Shown: positions 56,880 to 64,000 of the stretch, in pieces | Position numbering within the stretch: the stretch's first letter is position 1 | How the letters are laid out: each line of letters opens with the position of its first letter | Origin: Burkholderia sp. WSM2232 | GTDB taxonomy: Bacteria; Pseudomonadota; Gammaproteobacteria; Burkholderiales; Burkholderiaceae | Length of the DNA stretch: 64,000 bases | Direction of reading: 5' to 3' | NCBI RefSeq assembly: GCF_000472545.1 | Contig: NZ_AWZV01000021.1 | Span: 62,328-126,327 of the forward strand | The notes under the pieces: generated by a model | Told to the model about the DNA's origin: nothing | The model's input: only the letters and a program-made list of their open reading frames with translations | The model's database searches: none | Program-made: the position numbers and the translations under genes

Positions 56880-57596
56880 TCAGCGCGACTTTAATCCACG
56901 CTCGCGCAACCACACGACTAAACGCCAGCCCAACAGCGCCAGCATGATCGCGCCGTAGATCTTCGGCAGCAGCAGGTCGTGTTTACCGGCCTTCATCCAC
57001 CAGAAGTGCAGAATCGCCAGTGCGCCGATCGCATAGATCGCGCGATGCAAGCTCTGCCAGCGCCGGCCGAGTTTGCGGACCATCGCGCGCGGCGACGTGA
57101 CGGCCAACGCGATCAACAGCACGAATGCGGCAAAGCCCACGGTGATGAACGGCCGCTTGCCTATATCCTGGACGATCTCCGCCACGTTGAACCACTTGTC
57201 GAACCAGAGGTAGGTGGTGAAGTGCAGCGTCGCGTAGAAAAACGCGTAGAGCCCGAGCATGCGGCGAAACCGCACGAACGCCGCGACGCCGGTGATCCGG
57301 CGCAACGGCGTCACAGCCAGCGTGATGCACAGAAAGACGAGCGTCCAGAGTCCTGTGGAACGCGTGATGAACTCGATCGGGTTGGCGCCGAGCCGGTCGG
57401 TCAAGCCGAACAGCACGATGCGCGCGAGCGGGTACCAGGCGGCGATAAAAACCGCGATTTTCGCGGGTACCACCCAGCGCAAGCCGGCGGCCGGCCGTCG
57501 CGCCGCCGCGGAGGCTGGCGCCGTCGCACCTGCCTGCGCGGGAGACGCATGACGCCCGATGCGGGCGGCGGGTTGAGAGTCGGAAGCCATCGTCAT
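56880..57596 (-). CDS. msrQ: Heme-binding membrane subunit MsrQ
   Basis: 238 residues with a disordered N-terminus (about 40) followed by six membrane helices of the YedZ/MsrQ family. Heme-ligand His residues fit LYAFFYATLHFTTYLWFDKW, WQSLHRAIYAIGALAILHFWW. It carries electrons to MsrP. An alternative ATG six nt downstream is possible. Adjacent to msrP (5 nt). Confidence 0.93.
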   Translation of the reverse strand: MTMASDSQPAARIGRHASPAQAGATAPASAAARRPAAGLRWVVPAKIAVFIAAWYPLARIVLFGLTDRLGANPIEFITRSTGLWTLVFLCITLAVTPLRRITGVAAFVRFRRMLGLYAFFYATLHFTTYLWFDKWFNVAEIVQDIGKRPFITVGFAAFVLLIALAVTSPRAMVRKLGRRWQSLHRAIYAIGALAILHFWWMKAGKHDLLLPKIYGAIMLALLGWRLVVWLRERGLKSR

Positions 57597-57601
57597 GTCG
57601 C

Positions 57602-58597
57602 TCAGAAGTTTTTCTTCAGGTCCATGCCCTGGTACAGCGACGCCACCTGATCGCCGTAGCCGTTGAACATCAACGTTTTGCGCTTGGGCGTGAAAAATCC
57701 GTCTTCGCCGATGCGCCGCTCAGTCGCCTGGCTCCAGCGCGGGTGGTCGACGTTCGGGTTCACGTTCGAATAGAAACCATATTCGCTCGACGCATACGTG
57801 TTCCAGCTCGTCGGCGGCTGCTTTTCGACAAAGCGGATTTTCACGAGCGACTTGGCGCTCTTGAAGCCGTATTTCCACGGCACCACGATGCGCACGGGCG
57901 CGCCGTTCTGGTTGGGCAGCACCTGACCGTACACGCCCATCGTGAGCAGTGTGAGCGGATTCATCGCCTCGTCCATGCGCAGACCTTCGGAGTACGGCCA
58001 ATCGAGTATCGGCGTGGAAAGCCCCGGCATCTGCGACGGGTCGGCCAGCGTGATGAACTGCACGTATTTGGCGTTGCCGGTGGGCTGCGCCCGCTTGATC
58101 AGCTCCGCGAGCGGCACGCCGATCCACGGAATGACCATCGACCACCCTTCGACGCAACGCAGGCGGTACACGCGCTCCTCAAGCGGCGCGAGCTTCAGCA
58201 GTTCGTCGATGTCGTACACCTTCGGGTTTTTGATCTCACCCTCGACGCTCACTTTCCACGGACGCGGCCGCAACGTGCCCGCGTGCTCAGCGGGGTCGGC
58301 CTTGTCGGTGCCGAATTCGTAGTAGTTGTTGTAGCTGGTGATGTCCTTGAACGGCGTCACCTTGTCGAGCGCGACGAACTTTGCGTTGGTCTTCGCCGCC
58401 AGTTTCTGCGCCTTCGCGTCGGGCGACGTGTAGGCCGCCAGCGCTTCGCCGTTCACGCCAATCAGGCTGCCGAGCGCCAACGCGCCGGCTGCCTGCAGCA
58501 GGCGCCGCCGGTTCTCGAAAATGTGCTGCGGCGTGATTTCGCTGCGCGCGATATCGTCGCCGGTGAGTTGAATCCTGTCGCTTCGCTTGATCCACAT
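57602..58597 (-). CDS. msrP: Periplasmic methionine sulfoxide reductase, molybdoprotein MsrP
   Basis: 331 residues. A Tat signal NRRRLLQAAGALALG lies around residues 29-43, later than usual. The molybdopterin-coordinating Cys is in YRLRCVEGWSMVIPWIG. MsrP repairs oxidised methionine in periplasmic proteins, using electrons from MsrQ. Its export depends on TatABC, encoded at the other end of the window. Confidence 0.95.
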   Translation of the reverse strand: MWIKRSDRIQLTGDDIARSEITPQHIFENRRRLLQAAGALALGSLIGVNGEALAAYTSPDAKAQKLAAKTNAKFVALDKVTPFKDITSYNNYYEFGTDKADPAEHAGTLRPRPWKVSVEGEIKNPKVYDIDELLKLAPLEERVYRLRCVEGWSMVIPWIGVPLAELIKRAQPTGNAKYVQFITLADPSQMPGLSTPILDWPYSEGLRMDEAMNPLTLLTMGVYGQVLPNQNGAPVRIVVPWKYGFKSAKSLVKIRFVEKQPPTSWNTYASSEYGFYSNVNPNVDHPRWSQATERRIGEDGFFTPKRKTLMFNGYGDQVASLYQGMDLKKNF

Positions 58598-58724
58598 CGT
58601 GCTGCTCCTTGCGGCCTGCGCTTCAGCTATCCAGCGGGGGCCATGGTGATGATCGCTCGTCGGGCCATTTCACGCGTTCTCTTAATCACGAACACATTCG
58701 ATGCGCAAATATTCCGCCAGCCAT

Positions 58725-58757
58725 AAAAAAACCGCCGGTGCAAACACGCGGCGGTTC
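58725..58757 (-). terminator. Intrinsic terminator after ccsB
   Basis: ACCGCCG and CGGCGGT with a loop of 11 nt; on the minus strand it is followed by a run of T, ending resB-ccsB before msrP. Confidence 0.8.
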
Positions 58758-58781
58758 TTTGTCGGTTGAGACCGGCGAATA

Positions 58782-59993
58782 TTACAGCTTGCCGTAACTA
58801 TGCAGCCCCGACAGAAACATGTTCACGCCGAGGAACGCGAAGGTCGTGACGAGCAGACCCGTAAGCGCCCACCACGCGGCAACGGCGCCGCGCAGGCCCT
58901 TCATCAGACGCATATGCAGCCAGGCCGCGTAGTTCAGCCAGACAATCAACGCCCACGTTTCCTTCGGGTCCCAGCTCCAGTACCCGCCCCAGGCTTCGGC
59001 GGCCCACAGCGCGCCGAGAATCGTTGCGATCGTGAAGAATGCGAAGCCGACGGCGATCGACTTGTACATCACGTCGTCGAGCACTTCGAGCGCGGGCAGG
59101 CGATCGGCCAGCACGCCGCGCTCCTTGGCCAGGTAGGCGACCGCGACCATTGCCGACAGCGCGAAGCTGCCGTAGCCGATGAAGTTCGCCGGCACGTGAA
59201 TCTTCATCCACCAGCTTTGCAGCGCCGGCACGAGCGGCTGGATCTGCTGCGCGTCGCGGGCGACCGAGTACCACATCAGGAAGCCGACGGCGGCGCTGAT
59301 CACAAGCAGAACGAACGCGCCGAGTGCGCGCGTGCTGTAGTGCTGCTCGTAATACAAATAGAAGAGCGCGGTGATCAGGCTGAACAGCACGAACACTTCG
59401 TAGAGGTTCGAAATGGGAATATGGCCGACGTCCGCGCCGATCAGGTACGACTCGTACCAGCGCACCATCAGGCCGACAAAGCCCATCACCACGGCCACCC
59501 ACGTCATGCGCGAACCGATTGCAGCGCCTGTGGGCGAGCGCGACAGCAGGCCGATCCAGTAGAACACGGTCGCGAATACGAACAGCGCGCTCATCCACAG
59601 AATCGCGGACTGGCTAGACAGGAAATACTTCAGGAAGAATGCGTTGTCGGCGCGGCTCAGGTCGCCGTGATAAATCTGGATGGCCAGCAGCGACAGTGCC
59701 GCGATGGCCGCCATGAGCGGACGCGCGGGCTTCCAGCGCCAGCCTAGTACGACGAACACCGGCACCGAGCACACCAGCACCAGCTTGTCGTAGTAATTCA
59801 TGAACGGGTGATAGCGCGACAGTGCAAAGCCCGCGCCCGCAACCATTGCAAGAGCGAACAGCCAGTCGACCACACCGAGCCGTTTCAGGAACGGCCGCTC
59901 GTCATATTGAGCCGCGTTGAGCGCTTCGTCCGCAGGCGACTTGCCGGGCCGCGAGGAGGAAGGGGCAGAAGAAGAAACCTGAGTCAAGTCCAT
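58782..59993 (-). CDS. ccsB: Cytochrome c biogenesis protein CcsB (CcsA/ResC family)
   Basis: 403 residues from ATG 59993. About eight membrane helices, with the WWD heme-handling motif in AEAWGGYWSWDPKETWALIVW and flanking conserved His (HVPANFIGYG, LHMRLMKG). With ResB it delivers heme to apocytochromes c (system II). The longer frame to 60086 lies inside resB and was rejected. Confidence 0.95.
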   Translation of the reverse strand: MDLTQVSSSAPSSSRPGKSPADEALNAAQYDERPFLKRLGVVDWLFALAMVAGAGFALSRYHPFMNYYDKLVLVCSVPVFVVLGWRWKPARPLMAAIAALSLLAIQIYHGDLSRADNAFFLKYFLSSQSAILWMSALFVFATVFYWIGLLSRSPTGAAIGSRMTWVAVVMGFVGLMVRWYESYLIGADVGHIPISNLYEVFVLFSLITALFYLYYEQHYSTRALGAFVLLVISAAVGFLMWYSVARDAQQIQPLVPALQSWWMKIHVPANFIGYGSFALSAMVAVAYLAKERGVLADRLPALEVLDDVMYKSIAVGFAFFTIATILGALWAAEAWGGYWSWDPKETWALIVWLNYAAWLHMRLMKGLRGAVAAWWALTGLLVTTFAFLGVNMFLSGLHSYGKL

Positions 59994-59997
59994 GGTA

Positions 59998-62196
59998 TTA
60001 CCGGGTCGAATCTTGTGAGCTTGCGGACTGCGCGCTGCCGTTGCCGGACGCTGCATCCTGGGGCCTGGCGCCCAACGCGGCGCCAACCGCGTCGCGTGTC
60101 TGGGCGAAGTCTTTCTCGAAGTCCAGCGTTTTGCGGGCGCTCGACATGGCCATCACGACCTGCGTGCCCTGCCCGGAATCTTTGAGCCAGAACCAGAGGC
60201 GCCGTTCGCGGACGTAGAACATCGAAAAGATGCCCAATACGAGGAGCAGGCTGCCAAGATACACGACTTTTTTGCCCGGCGCGCGCGTCAGCTGAAATAC
60301 CGAAGCCTGCACCTGCTTGAAAGAGTCGAGCTGCAGGTAGACCGGCGATCCATACAGAAAGCTGTCAGATATCGCATTGATCGAGCTCTGGACGAAGCGG
60401 CTCGCCTCGGCATTCGCCTGTGCCTGAGGCTCGCCCTGCTGCTCGCGCGACTCTTGCCACAGATCCCACATGGAACCTTCCAGCATGCGCAGCAGCAAGC
60501 CTGCGGCTTTTTCCTGCTCGCCTTTAGGCACCGAATGGTCGATGAAACCCGCGATGGCCTGAAAGCCACCCACCGGTTGACCGTTCGGCATTTTCACACT
60601 CGTGTCGGCCCCAGCAAACAGCGTCAGCACGCGCAATGCGCTTTCTTCCAGGTGCTGCTGCAATTCCGCGTTCGCTTCCGGAACGGAGCGCAGCGCGAAA
60701 CGGTGAGCGGCCTGGGCGCGCGCGGCCGGGTTTTCCAGCGTGGCGCGCAGGTTCATCCATTCCTTGACGGTGCCGCCGGTGTCCGCGGGAATGCGCAGGT
60801 AGCGGAACGGATCGTCGGGGTTCAGGCGCATGCCCGCGAGAAAGAACCTTTCGCCACCCACCGCGACGGGCAGCATGTAGTTGTTGTACTCGCGCGCCTG
60901 GCCGTCCTTGTCGCGCACCTTGTATTGCACCGAAGGGCCCACGTTGTGCAGGTCGAGCGGCTTGGAGGTCTTCGCGCCGGAACCGAGCCGCTCGTCGAAA
61001 GCTTCCTTCAGCGAGCGGTGCGAGGCAACGCCGCGGGCGTCCGTCTGGCCGTTGGCGTTCGAAATATTTTCGACGTTGATCGCGCGGAAATCGGTGAACT
61101 CGACGGTCTGGCCGTCCGCGAGCGGCGTGGCCGAACTCAAGGGCGCATTGCCGCCGATCGTGCCGCCGAACGGCGCGGTTTTCGCGCTCGCGCCGGTCAT
61201 CGGGTAGGCCGTCATCTCCATTTGCGAGCCGCCGTCCTGGAAGCTCGACTGATAGATCGACACGCCGTCGTACTCGAACGGTTTGTTGACCTCGATGCGC
61301 GCCGGCACGCGCGCGCCCGTCTTGTGATCGACCACGACGATGTCGCTCGCGAACAGCTTCGGCATGCCTGTCGAGTAATAGTCGACGATGAACTTTTGCA
61401 ATTCGATCGAGAACGGCAGGTCCTGGATCAGCGAGCCGTCGGGCTGATTGAGGATCGCGGTGGACACGTGCTGCCCTTCCGGCACCCACGCGTAGCCGCG
61501 AAACGTCGGATTGGACTGCGACAGGCGGTGCTCCGGCGGAATTTCGTTGATCACCGTGTTGGCGCGGATCGGCGATTTGTCGAAGAGCCACATCTGCAGC
61601 TTGATGGGCAGATTGCTATCCAGCAGGCCGCCGAGGCAAATCACCACGATCGCGAGGTGCGCGGAGATGTAGCCGAACTTGGTCAGTGCGCCGCGCTTGG
61701 CCGCGATCAGCGTCGCGCCGTCGGACTCGCGCGTGACAAACTTGTAGCCGAGTTTCGCCGACAGTTTGCCGAGGACCGCCGCCGTCTGCTCGCGCGTGCC
61801 ATGCACCGCGAAATCACTTTTGTGATGAAACGCGCGCAGGCTGGCTTCACGGACCTTGTCTTTCCAGCTCTTTGCGTCGGCGACCATTTTCGGCGCGTTG
61901 CGGATTACGCACAGCGACACCGACACCATCAGAAAGCCCAAGATCAGCATGAACCACCAGGAGCTGTACACCGTGTACAGGCTCAGCGCGCGGAAGATGT
62001 CGGCCCAGAACGGGCCGAACTGATTCACGTAGTTGGGATACGGATCGTCCTGCGTGAGGACAGTGCCGATGATGCTGGCAATGGACAAGATCACGAGCAG
62101 CGCAATCGCAAAACGCATCGAACTGAGTAGCTCGACGGCGCTGCGCAAGACGCGATTGCCCGACTTCGACTGCAAACCCGACGTGGTGACGCTCAT
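59998..62196 (-). CDS. resB: Cytochrome c biogenesis protein ResB
   Basis: 732 residues. Membrane helices near the N-terminus (FAIALLVILSIASIIGTVL, WWFMLILGFLMVSVSL), at about 180-200 and near the C-terminus (VVYLGSLLLVLGIFSMFYV) flank a large periplasmic domain. It forms the system II heme exporter with CcsB, whose gene follows 4 nt on. Substrates in this window include cytochrome c4. Confidence 0.95.
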   Translation of the reverse strand: MSVTTSGLQSKSGNRVLRSAVELLSSMRFAIALLVILSIASIIGTVLTQDDPYPNYVNQFGPFWADIFRALSLYTVYSSWWFMLILGFLMVSVSLCVIRNAPKMVADAKSWKDKVREASLRAFHHKSDFAVHGTREQTAAVLGKLSAKLGYKFVTRESDGATLIAAKRGALTKFGYISAHLAIVVICLGGLLDSNLPIKLQMWLFDKSPIRANTVINEIPPEHRLSQSNPTFRGYAWVPEGQHVSTAILNQPDGSLIQDLPFSIELQKFIVDYYSTGMPKLFASDIVVVDHKTGARVPARIEVNKPFEYDGVSIYQSSFQDGGSQMEMTAYPMTGASAKTAPFGGTIGGNAPLSSATPLADGQTVEFTDFRAINVENISNANGQTDARGVASHRSLKEAFDERLGSGAKTSKPLDLHNVGPSVQYKVRDKDGQAREYNNYMLPVAVGGERFFLAGMRLNPDDPFRYLRIPADTGGTVKEWMNLRATLENPAARAQAAHRFALRSVPEANAELQQHLEESALRVLTLFAGADTSVKMPNGQPVGGFQAIAGFIDHSVPKGEQEKAAGLLLRMLEGSMWDLWQESREQQGEPQAQANAEASRFVQSSINAISDSFLYGSPVYLQLDSFKQVQASVFQLTRAPGKKVVYLGSLLLVLGIFSMFYVRERRLWFWLKDSGQGTQVVMAMSSARKTLDFEKDFAQTRDAVGAALGARPQDAASGNGSAQSASSQDSTR

Positions 62197-62220
62197 TCAT
62201 ACTCCGACTGAACAGCAAAA

Positions 62221-62264
62221 AAGGGTGGAGGGCGATCGTAGATACGACGCCCCCACCCTTTTCT
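62221..62264. terminator. Hairpin terminator between cytochrome c4 gene and resB
   Basis: AAGGGTGG-A-GGGCG pairs with CGCCC-CCACCCTT, with AAAAAA and TTTTC flanks; on the minus strand it lies after cytochrome c4 and only 24 nt before the resB ATG. Confidence 0.7.
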
Positions 62265-62312
62265 TGTTTTTCACCGGCCTCGACGGGCCGGTTGCACTTG
62301 CGCGCGGACCTG

Positions 62313-62981
62313 TTAGTGCAAGCCCGCGATGTAATCGGCAACAGCTTTGATCTCGCTGTCCGACAGACGCGATGCAACAGCATGCATCGCCTCATTGTTA
62401 TTACGCGCGCCGGGGCCCTGCGTGAACGCGGTCAACTGCGCCACGGTGTATTCAGCCCACTGTCCCGACAAACGCGGATATTGCGACGGAATACCTTGCC
62501 CGGTGGGCCCGTGACAGCTTGCACATGCCGGCACGCCCTTGTCCGCAATGCCGCCGCGGTAAATCCTCTGCCCCAACGCCACCGTGTCCTTGTTGTGCGC
62601 GTAGCCGGGCTTCTGAGCCTGCGTCGCGAAATAGGCGGCGACGTTGACCATGTCCTGATCGGATAGCGCCGAAGCCATGCCCGTCATGATCGCATTATTG
62701 CGCGCGGGCTGCTTCGCGCCGGGCTGCGGCTTGAAATCCTTGAGTTGTTTGACGAGATAGTCGGGATGCTGACCGGCCAGCTTGGGATACGCCCCGCCGG
62801 CACTGTTGCCGTCTGCGCCGTGGCACGACGCGCAAACCTGCACCGCGATTGCCTGCCCCCGATTAATGTCCGGCTTTGCCGGATCTGCCTTTGCTGGATC
62901 TGCTGCTCGTGCCTGAATTGCCAAACCTGAAAGACCTGCCGCTACCTGAAACACCATCAGAGCCTTGCACAGTCGATTCAT
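62313..62981 (-). CDS. Diheme cytochrome c4
   Basis: 222 residues from ATG 62981 with AGGG seven nt upstream (a GTG two codons earlier is possible). A Sec signal ends in ARA (about residue 26). Two CASCH heme sites (first at C50-C53-H54) lie in two similar halves, with axial Met in the NAIMTGMA and NNEAMHAVA segments. It carries electrons to terminal oxidases in the periplasm. Maturation would need ResB-CcsB encoded next door. Confidence 0.95.
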   Translation of the reverse strand: MNRLCKALMVFQVAAGLSGLAIQARAADPAKADPAKPDINRGQAIAVQVCASCHGADGNSAGGAYPKLAGQHPDYLVKQLKDFKPQPGAKQPARNNAIMTGMASALSDQDMVNVAAYFATQAQKPGYAHNKDTVALGQRIYRGGIADKGVPACASCHGPTGQGIPSQYPRLSGQWAEYTVAQLTAFTQGPGARNNNEAMHAVASRLSDSEIKAVADYIAGLH

Positions 62982-63019
62982 TCGCACACCCTGTCTCGTC
63001 TTGTGGGATTTTAGAGGTT

Positions 63020-63115
63020 TTGCACAATACGACGGCGACCCAAGTGACCGCCAGGAGCCGCCGAGGCACGCGGGCTGGCCCCCTCAGGTTTTCAGTAAAC
63101 CATCGTATTGTACAA
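63020..63115. promoter_or_regulatory. Inverted repeat in the cytochrome c4 / engB divergent region
   Basis: TTGCACAATACGA (63020-63032) and TCGTATTGTACAA (63103-63115) are inverted copies with one mismatch, 70 nt apart. The right copy includes a possible -10 TACAAT (63111-63116) for engB. Confidence 0.35.
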
Positions 63116-63198
63116 TAACTCGCTAATCGCTAAGACGCCAGTCGGGCTTGACCCGTCCCCACTCCGGGTTCCCCGGCGTCTCGAAATCTGGCCTGCTC

Positions 63199-63852
63199 AT
63201 GTCCTTCCTGCTCCACCAATCCCGCTTTTTTACGACCGTCAATCACCTGCGCGATCTGCCGGCCACCGCTCAGCCAGAAATTGCTTTTGCCGGGCGCTCC
63301 AATGCGGGCAAGTCGACGGCCATCAACATTCTTTGCAATCAGAAGCGGCTGGCATTCGCGAGCAAGACGCCGGGACGTACGCAGCACATCAACTATTTTT
63401 CAGTGGGCAAGGCCGATGAACCCGCCGCGCACCTCGTCGATTTGCCTGGCTACGGCTATGCCGAAGTCCCGGGCGCGGCCAAGGCTCACTGGGAAGCACT
63501 GCTTTCCACGTACCTGCAATCGCGCTCGCAATTGCGCGGCATGATCCTGATGATGGATGCGCGCCGCCCGTTGACCGATCTGGACCGGCGGATGATCGAA
63601 TGGTTTGCGCCAACCGGTAAGCCGATTCACGCGCTCCTGACCAAATGCGACAAATTGACGCGTCAGGAAAGCGTCAACGCGTTGCGCGCCACGCAAAAGG
63701 GGCTCGCCGAATATCGCGCCGCGGGTTATCAGGGGGAACTGACCGCACAGCTCTTTTCGGCGCTCAAGCGGGTCGGTATCGAGGAAGCGCACGAACTGAT
63801 CGAAAGCTGGCTTATCCCCGACGTGAAGGGCGAAGAGAACTCTGCGCAGTAA
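63199..63852 (+). CDS. engB: Ribosome biogenesis GTPase EngB/YsxC/YihA
   Basis: 217 residues from ATG 63199. G1 is GRSNAGKST (32-40), G2 KTPGRTQHINYF, G3 DLPGYGYAEVPG, G4 TKCDKL. It helps large ribosomal subunit assembly and is usually essential. A TTG 51 nt upstream opens the frame but has no conserved sequence. Confidence 0.96.
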   Translation: MSFLLHQSRFFTTVNHLRDLPATAQPEIAFAGRSNAGKSTAINILCNQKRLAFASKTPGRTQHINYFSVGKADEPAAHLVDLPGYGYAEVPGAAKAHWEALLSTYLQSRSQLRGMILMMDARRPLTDLDRRMIEWFAPTGKPIHALLTKCDKLTRQESVNALRATQKGLAEYRAAGYQGELTAQLFSALKRVGIEEAHELIESWLIPDVKGEENSAQ

Positions 63853-63900
63853 ATTGCGGGGTCGGTTTCGAGCCCCGAAAACGCGATTTCGGCGGCCCAT

Positions 63901-63928
63901 AAAAAAACCCGCCGCTTTAACGGCGGGT
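63901..63928 (-). terminator. Possible terminator hairpin downstream of engB
   Basis: ACCCGCCG and CGGCGGGT pair with a 6-nt loop; a run of seven A precedes, which is a U-tract only for minus-strand transcription. Nothing else was recognised to the end of the window. Confidence 0.5.
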
Positions 63929-64000
63929 CAAACAGCCTAATCGAAAAACGACAGGCACCCGCTCAGGGAGGAGAAGCGGGGAGCTCAGCGCCAAGCGCCT

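Overview
The window looks like a chromosomal segment of a Burkholderiaceae bacterium, most likely Paraburkholderia or a close relative. This rests on high GC (low-to-mid 60s percent by eye), the short HisG, the mlaFEDACB gene order with mlaA inside the operon, the mla-ABC-bolA-murA-his-tat gene order, and OmpR-type regulators and lipoproteins of Burkholderia style. No tRNA, rRNA, CRISPR array, prophage or intact insertion sequence was found.
Layout. 1-234: end of a PDZ serine protease. 402-22890, all on the minus strand, is one long run read from high to low coordinates: TPP riboswitch and thiO-thiS-thiG-thiE (thiamine thiazole synthesis and coupling); mlaF-E-D-A-C-B (outer-membrane lipid asymmetry); an ABC-2 exporter pair; a BolA/IbaG protein; murA (first committed step of peptidoglycan synthesis); hisG-D-C-B, a marC-family gene, hisH-A-F-I-E (histidine); a small membrane protein; a HIT hydrolase; tatA-B-C (twin-arginine export). 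Many neighbours overlap by 4 nt (ATGA or GTGA), which implies translational coupling.
23620-33406 is the accessory part. It holds a YddA-like ABC transporter with a 33-codon remnant coupled to it, two exported proteins of unknown function, and an envelope/regulatory module. The module has two paralogous OmpR-family regulators (one paired with a histidine kinase) flanking an oppositely oriented four-gene set: two tiny proteins, an exported protein and an orphan flagellar L-ring protein FlgH. After it comes a Tat-exported lipoprotein phosphatase homologue whose catalytic Cys is Ser.
33821-44188: a D-amino-acid dehydrogenase, glutamate synthase gltB-gltD (minus), a degenerate REP-associated transposase relative next to gltB, an OmpW porin, and a DUF883 protein preceded by a near-consensus sigma-54 promoter.
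44555-52055 (minus): pilM-pilN-pilO/P fusion-pilQ, then aroK-aroB-dgt, the classical pilMNOPQ-aroKB neighbourhood in condensed form. 52310-63852: divergent mrcA (PBP1A), cyaY, lptM-lysA, msrP-msrQ, resB-ccsB (cytochrome c maturation system II), cytochrome c4, and divergent engB/ysxC. Most of the window is housekeeping; the unusual signals concentrate in 25.3-33.4 kb, at the RAYT-like gene (41.8-42.5 kb), the sigma-54 site (43.7 kb) and the compact pil operon.
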